In this document: in pieces, positions 39,039 through 51,424 of the stretch
How positions within the stretch are numbered: the stretch's first letter is position 1
How the letters are laid out: the number at the start of each line of letters is the position of its first letter
Source: Calliopsis andreniformis
Lineage: Eukaryota > Arthropoda > Insecta > Hymenoptera > Andrenidae
Reading direction: 5' to 3'
NCBI RefSeq assembly: GCF_051401765.1
Contig: NW_027480593.1
Location: 744,001-808,000 of the forward strand
DNA length: 64,000 nucleotides
Program-made: the position numbers and the translations under genes
The notes under the pieces: generated by a model
Database searches by the model: none
Seen by the model: the letters and a program-made list of their open reading frames with translations, nothing else
What the model was told of the DNA's origin: nothing

Positions 39039-42000
39039 GAGGATTGACGATTGAGGATTGAGGATTGAGGATTGAGTGTTGAGGATTGACGACAGGGACT
39101 GACGGTTGAGGATTGAGGTTTGAGGGTTGAGGTTTGAGGTTTGAGGACTGAGGACTGAGGATTGAGGATTGAGAATTGAGGATTGAGGATTGTGGATTGA
39201 GTATTGACGATTGAGGATTGGGAATTGAGGATTGAACATTGAGGGTTGAGGATTGAGGATCCAGGATTGAGGGTTGAGGATTGAAGATTGAATATTGATG
39301 ATTGAAGATTGAGGATTGAAGATTGAGTGTTGTGGATTCAGGACGAGGACTGAGGGTTGAGTATTGATGTTTGAGGTCTGAAGATTGAGGATTGAGGATT
39401 GAGAATTGAGGAAGGAGGATTGAGGATTGAAGAGTGAGCATTGGGTATTGAGGATTGAAGAATGAGGACTGAGTATCTAGGATTGAGGATCGAGGATTGA
39501 AGATTGAGTATTGAGGATTGAAGATTGAGGATTGAGGATTGAGGATTGAGGATTGAGGATTGAGGATTCAGGATTGAGGATTGAGGATTGAAGATTGAGG
39601 ATTGAGGATTGATGATCAAAGATTGAGTGTTGCGGATTGAAGATTGAGGATTGATGATTGAGGATTGAGGATTTAGGATTGAGGATTGAGGATTGAGTAT
39701 TGAAGGTTGAGGATTGATGATTGAGGGTTCAGGATGATAATTGAGGATGGAGTATTGAGGACTGGGGATTGAAGATTGTGGATTGAGGATTGAGGATTAA
39801 AGATTGAGTATTGAGGATTGAAGATTGAGGATTGAGGATTGAGGATTGAGGATTGAGGATGAGGGCTGAGGGTTGAGGATTGAGGTTTAAGGGCTGAGGA
39901 TTGAGAATTCAGGATTGAGGATTGAGGATTGAAGATTGAGGATTGGGTATTGAGGATTGAAGAATGAGGATTGAGGATTGAGGATTGAGGATAGAGGATT
40001 GAAGATTGAGTATTGAGGATTGAAGATTGACGATTGAGGATTGTGGGTTGAAGATTGAGTATTGAACATTGAGGACTGAGTGTTGAGGGTTCAGTGATGA
40101 GAATTGATGTTTGTGGATAGAGGTTTGAAGATTGCAGATTGAGTATTGAGTATTGAAAACTGTGACTTGAGGATATTCTATTGAGGATTGAGGATTGTCA
40201 ACTGATTGTTGAGGTCTGAGGTCTGAAGATTGAGGATTCAGGATTGAGGATTCAGAATTGAGGTTTGAAGACTGAGGATTGAGGATTGAAGAATGATTAT
40301 TGAGGATTGAGGGATGAGAATTGAGGATTGAGGATTGAGGAATGAGGATTGTGGATTGGGTAATGAGGATTGAAGAATGAGGATTGAGAATTGAGGATTG
40401 AGGATTGAGGATTGAAGATTGAGTATTGATGATTGTAGATTGAGGATCGAGGATTGAGGGTTGTGGATTGAGGACGCGGACTGAGGGTTGAGTATTGATG
40501 TTTGAGGTCTGAGGAATGAGGATTGAGGATTGAGAACTGAGGATTGAGGATTGAGGATTGAAGATTGAGGATTGGGTATTGAGGATTGAAGGATGAGGAC
40601 TGAGGATTTAGGATTGAGGATTGAGGATTGACGATTCAGTATTGAGGATTGAAGATTGAGGATTGAGGATTGAGGATTGAGGATCGAGGATTGAAGATTG
40701 AGTATTGAGGATTGAATATTGAGGATTGAGGATTGAGGATTGAGAATTGAGGATTGAGGATTGAGGATTCAGGATTGAGGATTGAGGATTGAAGATTGAG
40801 GATTGAGGATTGATGATTAAAGATTGAGTGTTGAGGATTGAAGACTCAGCATTGATGATTGAGGATTGAGGATTGAGGATTGAGGAGTGAGGATTGAGTA
40901 TTGAAGGTTGAGGATTGAAGATTGAGGATTGAGGATTGAGGATTGAGGATTGTGGGTTGAGGACTGAGGACTGAGGGTTGAGTATTGATGTTTGAGGTCT
41001 GAGGATTGAGGATAGAGGATTGAGAATTGAGGATTGAAGATTGAGTATTGAGGACTGAAGGTTGAGGATTGAGGATTGAGGATTGAAGATTGAGGACTTA
41101 GTGTTGAGGGTTGAGTGATGGGAATTGATGTTTGTGGATTGAGATTTGAAGATTGAAGAATGGGGATTGAGTATTGAAAACTGTGAATTGAGGATATTCT
41201 ATTGAGGATTGAGGATTGACAATTGATTGTTGAGGACTGAGGGCTAAAGATTGAGGATTCAGGATTGAGGAAACGGGATTGAGGTTTAAGGACTGAGGAT
41301 TGAGGGTTGAGGATTGAGGATTGACGCTTGAGGATTGAGGGTTGAGGATGGAGGATTGAAAAGAGTGGACTGAGTGTTGAGGATTGAGTGTTGCGAATTG
41401 ATGTTTGAGGATTGAGATTTGATTATTGAATATTGTGGATTGAGTATTGAACCATGATAATTCAGGATACACTATTGAGTATTAGGAATTGAGGATTGAG
41501 GATTGAAGATTGAGGATTGGGTATTGAGGATTGAACATTGAGGATTGAGGATTGAGGATCGAGGATTGAGGGTTGAGGATTGAAGATTGAATATTGATGA
41601 TTGAAGATTGAGGATTGAGGACTGAGGGTTGTGGATTGAGGACGAGGACTGAGGGTTGATTATTGATGTTTGAAGTCAGAAGATTGAGGATTGAGGATTG
41701 AGAATTGAGGATTGAGGATTGAGGATTGAAGATTGAGGATTGGGTATTGAGGATTGAAGAATGAGGACTGAGGATTTAGGATTGCGGATCGAGGATTGAA
41801 GATTGAGTATTGAGGATTGAATATTGAGGATTGAGGATTGAGGATTGAGAATTGAGGATTGAGGATTGAGGATTCAGGATTGAGGATTGAGGATTGAAGA
41901 TTGAGGATTGAGGATTCATGATTAAAGATTGAGTGTTGAGGATTGAAGACTGAGCATTGATGATTGAGGATTGAGGATTGAGGATTGAGGATTGAGGATT

Positions 42001-42684
42001 GAGTATTGAAGGTTGAGGATTGAAGATTGAGGATTGAGGATTGAGGATTGAGGATTGTGGGTTGAGGATGAGGGCTGAGGGTTGAGTATTGAGGTTTGAG
42101 GACTGAGGACTGAGGATTGACGATTGAGAATTGAGGATTGAGGATAGAGTGTTGAAGATTGAGGATTGGGTATTGAGGATTGAGGATTGAGGATTGAAGG
42201 TTGAGGATTGTGAATTGAAGATTGAGTATTGAGGATTGAAGATTGAGGATTGAGGATTGAGGATTGAGAGTTGACGATGAGGGCTGAGGGTTGAGGATTG
42301 AGGTTTGAGGACTGAGGACTGAGGATTGAGAATTTAGGATTGAGGATTGAGGATTGAGGATTGAAGATTGAGGATTGGGTATTGAGGATTGAACATTGAG
42401 GATTAGGGATTGAGTATCGAGGATTGAGGATTGAGGATTGAAGATTGAATATTGATGATTGTAGATTGAGGATTGAGGATTGAAGATTGAGGATTGAGGA
42501 CTGGGGATTGAGGATTGAGTATTGAGGATTGGGGATTGAGGATTGAAGATTGAGTATTGAGGATTGAAGATTGAGGATTGTGGATTGAAGATTGAGTATT
42601 GAGGATTGAAGATTGAGGATTGAGGATTGAGGATTGAGAGTTGACGATGAGGGCTGAGGGTTGGGGATTGAGGTTTGAGGACTG
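39039..42684. repeat. Second copy of the 26.5-kb block type
   Basis: This matches about 26,547-30,180 at an offset of 12,492 bp, becoming 12,499 after a single extra heptad near 41,990. Checks are GATCC at 26,766 and 39,258, and GACGCGG at 27,981 and 40,473. Its part from about 40,790 on also matches 33,250-35,140 at exactly 7,543 bp. Its left part (to about 40,870) recurs again near 49,600-51,420 and 58,020-59,840. It holds two module A copies (40,073 and 41,093) and one module B. No gene is visible. Confidence 0.86.
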
Positions 42685-45600
42685 AGGACTGAGGATTGAG
42701 GATTGAGAATTGAGGATTGAGGATTGAGGATTGAGGATTGAAGATTGAGGATTGGGTATTGAGGATTGAACATTGAGGATTGAGGATTGAGTATCGAGGA
42801 TTGAGGATTGACGATTGAAGATTGAATATTGATGATTGTAGATTGAGGATTGAGGATTGAGTGTTGTGGATTGAGGACGCGGACTGAGGGTTGAGTGTTG
42901 ATGTTTGAGGTCTGAGGAATGAGGATTGAGGATTGAGAATTGAGGATTGAGGATTGAGGATTGAAAGTTGAGGATTGGGTATTGAGGATTGAAGAATGAG
43001 GACTGAGGATTTAGGATTGAGGATTGAGGATTGACGATTCAGTATTGAGGATTGAAGATTGAGGATTGAGGATTGAGGATTGAGGATTGAGGATTGAGGA
43101 TTGAGGATTGAGGATTGGGGATTGAGGATTGAAGATTGAGGATTGAGGATTGATGATTAAACATTGAGTATTGAGGATTGAAGATTGAGGATTGATGATT
43201 GAGGATTGAGGATTGAGGATTGAGGATCGAGGATTGAAGATTGAGTATTGAGGATTGAGTATTGAGGATTGAGGATTGAGGATTGAGAATTGAGGATTGA
43301 GTATTGAGGATTCAGGATTGAGGATTGAGGATTGAAGATTGAGGATTGAGGATTGATGATTAAAGAATGAGTGTTGAGGATTGAAGACTCAGCATTGATG
43401 ATTGAGGATTGAGGATTGAGGATTGAGGAGTGAGGATTGAGTATTGAAGGTTGAGGATTGAAGATTGAGGATTGAGGATTGAGGATTGAGGATTGTGGGT
43501 TGAGGACTGAGGACTGAGGATTGAGGATTGAGAATTGAGGATTGAGGATAGAGTGTTGAAGATTGAGGATTGGGTATTGAGGATTGAGGATTGAGGATTG
43601 AAGGTTGAGGATTGTGAATTGAAGATTGAGTATTGAGGATTGAAGATTGAGGATTGAGGATTAAGGATTGAGAGTTGACGATGAGGGCTGAGGGTTGGGG
43701 ATTGAGGTTTGGGGACTGAGGACTGAGGATTGAGGATTGAGAATTGAGGATTGAGGATTGAGGATTGAGGATTGAAGATTGAGGATTGGGTATTGAGGAT
43801 TGAACATTGAGGATTGAGGATTGAGGATAGAGGATTGAGGATTGAGGATTGAAGATTGAATATTGATGATTGAAGGTTGAGGATAGAGGATTGAGGGTTG
43901 TGGATTGAGGACGAGGACTGAGGGTTGAGTATTGATGTTTGAGGTCTGAGGATTGAGGATAGAGGATTGAGGATTGAGGATTGAAGATTGAGTATCGAGG
44001 ATTGAAGGTTGAGGATTGAGGATTGAGGACTGAGGATTGAGGATGAGGGCTGAGGGTTGAGTATTGAGGTTTAAGGACTGAGGACTGAGGATTGAGGATT
44101 GAGAATTGAGGATTGAGGATTGAGTGTTGAAGATTGAGGATTGGGTATTGAGGATTGAAGAATGAGGATAGAGGATTGAGGATTGAGGATTGAGGATTGA
44201 AGATTGAGGATTGAGGATTGAGGATTGACGATTGAGGATTGAGGATTGAGGATTGAGTGTTGAGGATTGAGGACAGGGACTGACGGTTGAGGATTGAAGT
44301 TTGAGGGTTGAGGTTTGAGGTTTGAGGACTGAGGACTGAGGATTGAGGATTGAGAATTGAGGATTGAGGATTGAGGATTGAGGATAGAGGATTGAGGATT
44401 GAGGATTGAAGATTGAGGATTGGGTATTGAGGATTGAACATTGAGGATTGAGGATTGAGGATTGAAGATTGAGGATTGAGGATTGAGGATTGAAGATTGA
44501 GGATTGAGGATTGAGGATTGACGATTGAGGATTGAGGATTGAGGATTGAGTGTTGAGGATTGAGCACGAGGACTGACGGTTGAGGATTGAGGTTTGAGGT
44601 TTGAGGATTGAGGATTGAGGACTGAGGATGAGGGCTGAGGGTTGAGTATTGAGGTTTGAGGACTGAGGACTGAGGATTGAGGATTGAGAATTGAGGATTG
44701 AGGATTGAGTGTTGAAGATTGAGGATTGGGTATTGAGGATTGAAGAATGAGGATAGAGGATTGAGGATTGAGGATTGAAGATTGAGGATTGGGTATTGAG
44801 GATTGAACATTGAGGATTGAGGATTGAGGATCGAGGATTGAGGGTTGAGGATTGAAGATTGAATATTGATGATTGAAGATTGAGGATTGAGGACTGAGGG
44901 TTGTGGATTGAGGACGAGGACTGAGGGTTGATTATTGATGTTTGAGGTCAGAAGATTGAGGATTGAGGATTGAGAATTGAGGATTGAGGATTGAGGATTG
45001 AAGATTGAGGATTGGGTATTGAGGATTGAAGAATGAGGACTGAGGATTTAGGATTGAGGATCGAGGATTGAAGATTGAGTATTGAGGATTGAATATTGAG
45101 GATTGAGGATTGAGGATTGAGAATTGAGGACTGAGGATTGAGGATTGAGGATTCAGGATTGAGGATTGAGGATTGAAGATTGAGGATTGAGGATTGATGA
45201 TTAAAGATTGAGTGTTGAGGATTGAAGACTGAGCATTGATGATTGAGGATTGAGGATTGAGGATTGAGGATTGAGTATTGAAGGTTGAGGATTGAAGATT
45301 GAGGATTGAGGATTGAGGATTGAGGATTGTGGGTTGAGGATGAGGGCTGAGGGTTGAGTATTGAGGTTTGAGGACTGAGGACTGAGGATTGAGGATTGAG
45401 AATTGAGGATTGAGGATAGAGTGTTGAAGATTGAGGATTGGGTATTGAGGATTGAGGATTGAGGATTGAAGGTTGAGGATTGTGAATTGAAGATTGAGTA
45501 TTGAGGATTGAAGATTGAGGATTGAGGATTGAGGATTGAGAGTTGACGATGAGGGCTGAGGGTTGAGGATTGAGGTTTGAGGACTGAGGACTGAGGATTG

Positions 45601-48600
45601 AGAATTTAGGATTGAGGATTGAGGATTGAGGATTGAAGATTGAGGATTGGGTATTGAGGATTGAACATTGAGGATTGGGGATTGAGTATCGAGGATTGAG
45701 GATTGAGGATTGAAGATTGAATATTGATGATTGTAGATTGAGGATTGAGGATTGAAGATTGAGGATTGAGGACTGGGGATTGAGGATTGATTATTGAGGA
45801 TTGGGGATTGAGGATTGAAGATTGAGTATTGAGGATTGAAGATTGAGGATTGTGGATTGAAGATTGAGTATTGAGAATTGAAGATTGAGGATTGAGAATT
45901 GAGGATTGAGAATTGACGATGAGGGCTGAGGGTTGAGGATTGAGGTTTGAGGACTGAGGAATGAGGATTGAGGATTGAGAATTGAGGATTGAGGATTGAG
46001 GATTGAGGATTGAAGATTGAGGATTGGGTATTGAGGATTGAACATTGAGGATTGAGGATTGAGTATCGAGGATTGAGGATTGAGGATTGAAGATAGAATA
46101 TTGATGATTGTAGATTGAGGATTGAGGATTGAGTGTTGTGGATTGAGGACGCGGACTGAGGGTTGAGTGTTGATGTTTGAGGTCTGAGGAATGAGGATTG
46201 AGGATTGAGAATTGAGGACTGAGGATTGAGGATTGAAAGTTGAGGATTGGGTATTGAGGATTGAAGAATGAGGACTGAGGATTTAGGATTGAGGATTGAG
46301 GATTGACGATTCAGTATTGAGGATTGAAGATTGAGGATTGAGGATTGAGGATTGAGGATTGAGGATTGAGGATTGAGGATTGAGGATTGGGGATTGAGGA
46401 TTGAAGATTGAGGATTGAGGATTGATGATTAAAGATTGAGTATTGAGGATTGAAGATTGAGTATTGATGATTGAGGATTGAGGATTGAGGATTGAGGATC
46501 GAGGATTGAGGATTGAGGATTGAAGATTGAATATTGATGATTGAAGATTGAGGATTGGGGATTGAGGGTTGTGGATTGAGGACGAGGACTGAGGGTTGAG
46601 TATTGATGTTTGAGGTTTGAGGATTGAGGATTGAGGATTGAGAATTGAGGATTGAAGATTGAGTATTGAGGTAGAAGATTGAGGATTGAGGACTGAGGAT
46701 TGAGGATTGAGTATTGAGGATTGAGGATTGAGGATTGAAGATTGAGTATTGAGGATTGAAGATTGAGGATTGTGGATTGAAGATTGAGTATTGAGGATTG
46801 AAGATTGAGGATTGTGGATTGAAGATTGAGAATTGACGATGAGGGCTGCGGGTTGAGGGTTGAGGTTTGAGGACTGAGGACTGAGGATTGAGGATTGAGA
46901 ATTGAGGATTGAGGATTGAGGATTGAGGATTGAAGATTGAGGATTGGGTATTGAGGATTGAACATTGAGGATTGAGGATTGAGGATCGAGGATTGAGGGT
47001 TGAGGATTGAAGATTGAATATTGATGATTGAAGATTGAGGATTGAGGACTGAGGGTTGTGGATTGAGGACGAGGACTGAGGGTTGAGGATTGAGGATTGA
47101 GGATTGTGGGTTGAGGATGAGGGCTGAGGGCTGAGGGTTGAGTATTGAGGTTTGAGGACTGCGGACTGAGGATTGAGGATTGAGAATTGAGGACTGAGGA
47201 TAGAGTGTTGAAGATTGAGGATTGGGTATTGAGGATTGAGGATTGAGGATTGAAGGTTGAGGATTGTGAATTGAAGATTGAGTATTGAGGATTGAAGATT
47301 GAGGATTGAGGATTGAGGATTGAGAGTTGACGATGAGGGCTGAGGGTTGAGGATTGAGGTTTGAGGACTGAGGACTGAGGATTGAGGATTGAGAATTGAG
47401 GATTGAGGATTGAGGATTGAGGATTGAAGATTGAGGATTGTGTATTGAGGATTGAACATTGAGGATTGAGGATTGAGGATCGAGGATTGAGGATTGAGGA
47501 TTGAAGATTGAATATTGATGATTGTAGATTGAGGATTGAGGATTGAGGGTTGTGGATTGAGGACGCGGACTGAGGGTTGAGTATTGATGTTTGAGGTCTG
47601 AGGAATGAGGATTGAGGATTGAGAATTGAGGATTGAGGATTGAGGATTGAAAGTTGAGGATTGGGTGTTGAGGATTGAAGAATGAGGACTGAGGATTTAG
47701 GAATGAGGATTGAGGATTGACGATTCAGTATTGAGGATTGAAGATTGAGGATTAAGGATTGAGGATTGAGGATTGAGGATTGAGGATTGAGGATTGGGGA
47801 TTGAGGATTGAAGATTGAGGATTGAGGATTGATGATTAATGATTTAGTATTGAGGATTGAAGATTGAGGATTGATGTTTGAGGATTGAGGATTGAGGATT
47901 GAGGATCGAGGATTGAGAATTGAGGATTGAAGATTGAATATTGATGATTGAAGATTGAGGATTGGGGATTGAGGGTTGTGGATTGAGGACGAGGACTGAG
48001 GGTTGAGTATTGATGTTTGAGGTTTGAGGACTGAGGATTGAGGGTTGAGAATTGAGGATTGAAGATTGAGTATTGAGGTAGAAGATTGAGGATTGAGGAC
48101 TGAGGATTGAGGATTGAGTATTGAGGATTGAGGATTGAGGATTGAAGATTGAGTATTGAGGATTGAAGATTGAGGATTGTGGATTGAAGGTTGAGTATTG
48201 AGGATTGAAGATTAAGGATTGAGGATTGAGGATTGAGAATTGACGATGAGGGCTGCGGGTTGAGGGTTGAGGTTTGAGGACTGAGGACTGAGGATTGAGC
48301 ATTGAGAATTGAGGATTGAGGATTGAGGATTGAGGATTGAAGATTGAGGATTGGGTATTGAGGATTGAACATTGAGGATTGAGGATTGAGGATCGAGGAT
48401 TGAGGGTTGAGGATTGAAGATTGAATATTGATGATTGAAGATTGAGGTTTGAGGACTGAGGGTTGTGGATTGAGGACGAGGACTGAGGGTTGAGGATTCA
48501 GGATTGAGGATTGAGGATTGGAGATTGAGGATTGAGGATTGATGATTAAAGATTGAGTGTTGAGGATTGAAGACTGAGCATTGATGATTGAGGGTTGAGG

Positions 48601-51424
48601 ATTGAGGATTGAGGATTGAGGATTGAGGATTGAGGATTGAGTATTAAAGGTTGAGGATTGAAGATTGAGGATTGAGGATTGAGGATAGAGGATTGTGGGT
48701 AGAGGATGAGGGCTGAGGGCTGAGGGTTGAGTATTGAGGTTTGAGGACTGCGGACTGAGGATTGAGGATTGAGAATTGAGGACTGAGGATAGAGTGTTGA
48801 AGATTGAGGATTGGGTATTGAGGATTGAGGATTGAGGATTGAAGGTTGAGGATTGTGAATTGAAGATTGAGTATTGAGGATTGAAGATTGAGGATTGAGG
48901 ATTGAGGATTGAGAGTTGACGATGAGGGCTGAGGGTTGAGGATTGAGGTTTGAGGACTGAGGACTGAGGATTGAGGATTGAGAATTGAGGATTGAACATT
49001 GAGGATTGGGGATTGAAGATTGAGGATTGGGTATTGAGGATTGAACATTGAGGATTGAGGATTGAGGATCGAGGATTGAGGATTGAGGATTGAAGATTGA
49101 ATATTGATGATTGAAGGTTGAGGATTGAGGATTGAGGACTGAGGATTGAGGATGAGGGCTGCGGGTTGAGTATTGAGGTTTGAGGACTGAGGACTGAGGA
49201 TTGGGGATTGAGAATTGTGGATTGAGGATTGAGTGTTGAAGATTGAGGATTGGGTATTGAGGATTGAAGAATGAGGATAGAGGATTGAGGATTGAGGATT
49301 GAGGATTGAAGATTGAGGATTGAGGATTGAGGATTGACGATTGAGGATTGAGGATTGAGGATTGAGTGTTGAGGATTGACGACAGGGACTGACGGTTGAG
49401 GATTGAGGTTTGAGGGTTGAGGTTTGAGGTTTGAGGACTGAGGACTGAGGATTGAGGATTGAGAATTGAGGATTGAGGATTGTGGATTGAGTATTGACGA
49501 TTGAGGATTGGGAATTGAGGATTGAACATTGAGGGTTGAGGATTGAGGATCCAGGATTGAGGGTTGAGGATTGAAGATTGAATATTGATGATTGAAGATT
49601 GAGGATTGAAGATTGAGTGTTGTGGATTGAGGACGAGGACTGAGGGTTGAGTATTGATGTTTGAGGTCTGAAGATTGAGGATTGAGGATTGAGAATTGAG
49701 GATTGAGGTTTGAGGATTGAAGAGTGAGGATTGGGTATTGAGGATTGAAGAATGAGGACTGAGTATCTAGGATTGAGGATCGAGGATTGAAGATTGAGTA
49801 TTGAGGATTGAAGATTGAGGATTGAGGATTGAGGATTGAGGATTGAGGATTGAGGATTCAGGATTGAGGATTGAGGATTGAAGATTGAGGATTGAGGATT
49901 GATGATCAAAGATTGAGTGTTGAGGATTGAAGATTGAGGATTAATGATTGAGGATTGAGGATTTAGGATTGAGGATTGAGGATTGAGTATTGAAGGTTGA
50001 GGATTGATGATTGAGGGTTCAGGATGATAATTGAGGATGGAGTATTGAGGACTGGGGATTGAAGATTGAGGATTGAGGATTGAGGATTAAAGATTGAGTA
50101 TTGAGGATTGAAGATTGAGAATTGAGGATTGAGTATTGAACATTGAGGACTGAGTGTTGAGGGTTGAGTGATGAGAATTGATGTTTGTGGATAGACATTT
50201 GAAGATTGCAGAATGAGTATTGTGTATTGAAAACTGTGAATTGAGGATATTCCATTGAGGATTGAGGATTGTAACCTGATTGTTGAGGACTGAGGGCTGA
50301 AGATTGAGGATTCAGGTGTGAGGGTTCAGAATTGAGGTTTGAGGACTGAGCATTGAGGATTGAGGATTGAAGATTGAGTATTGAGGATTGAAGATTGAGG
50401 ATTGAGGATTGAGGATTGAGGATTGAGGATGAGGGCTGAGGGTTGAGGATTGAGGTTTAAGGGCTGAGGATTGAGAATTCGGGATTGAGGATTGAGGATT
50501 GAAGATTGAGGATTGGGTATTGAGGATTGAAGAATGAGGATTGAGGATTGAGGATTGAGGATAGAGGATTGAAGATTGAGTATTGAGGATTGAAGATTGA
50601 CGATTGAGGATTGTGGGTTGAAGATTGAGTATTGAACATTGAGGACTGAGTGTTGAGGGTTCAGTGATGAGAATTGATGTTTGTGGATAGAGGTTTGAAG
50701 ATTGCAGATTGAGTATTGAGTATTGAAAACTGTGACTTGAGGATATTCTATTGAGGATTGAGGATTGTCAACTGATTGTTGAGGTCTGAGGTCTGAAGAT
50801 TGAGGATTCAGGATTGAGGATTCAGAATTGAGGTTTGAAGACTGAGAATTGAGGATTGAAGAACGATTATTGAGGATTGAGGGTTGAGAATTGAGGATTC
50901 AGGAATGAGGATTGTGGATTGGGTAATGAGGATTGAAGAATGAGGATTGAGAATTGAGGATTGAGGATTGAGGATTGAAGATTGAGTATTGATGATTGTA
51001 GATTGAGGATCGAGGATTGAGGGTTGTGGATTGAGGACGCGGACTGAGGGTTGAGTATTGATGTTTGAGGTCTGAGGAATGAGGATTGAGGATTGAGAAT
51101 TGAGGATTGAGGATTCAGGATTGAAGATTGAGGATTGGGTATTGAGGATTGAAGGATCAGGACTGAGGATTTAGGATTGAGGATTGAGGATTGACGATTC
51201 AGTATTGAGGATTGAAGATTGAGGATTGAGGATTGAGGATTGAGGATCGAGGATTGAAGATTGAGTATTGAGGATTGAATATTGAGGATTGAGGATTGAG
51301 GATTGAGAATTGAGGATTGAGGATTGAGGATTCAGGATTGAGGATTGAGGATTGAAGATTGAGGATTGAGGATTGATGATTAAAGATTGAGTGTTGAGAA
51401 TTGAAGACTCAGCATTGATGATTG
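42685..51424. repeat. 8.7-kb higher-order repeat, copy 1
   Basis: This is a full copy of 8,740 bp, head to tail with the next. Landmarks lie 8,737-8,740 bp apart in the left half: GTGTTG at 42,861 and 51,601, TATCG at 43,993 and 52,730, TTAAGG at 43,661 and 52,398. The translation of 46,311-47,459 equals that of 55,048-56,196 over 382 codons. The right half shows 8,416 bp spacing because copy 2 lacks 321 bp. The unit itself contains older internal duplicates. It is satellite only, with no gene. Confidence 0.9.
47470..47790. repeat. 321-bp segment absent from the next higher-order copy
   Basis: This stretch, which contains a GACGCGGACTGAGG segment, is present here, at about 22,722-23,042 and at about 60,943-61,263. 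It is missing at about 56,205, the equivalent place in copy 2 of the 8.7-kb unit. There the flanks join within a run of GAGGATT heptads. Presence at three places and absence at one argues for deletion in copy 2 between flanking heptads. Confidence 0.82.
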
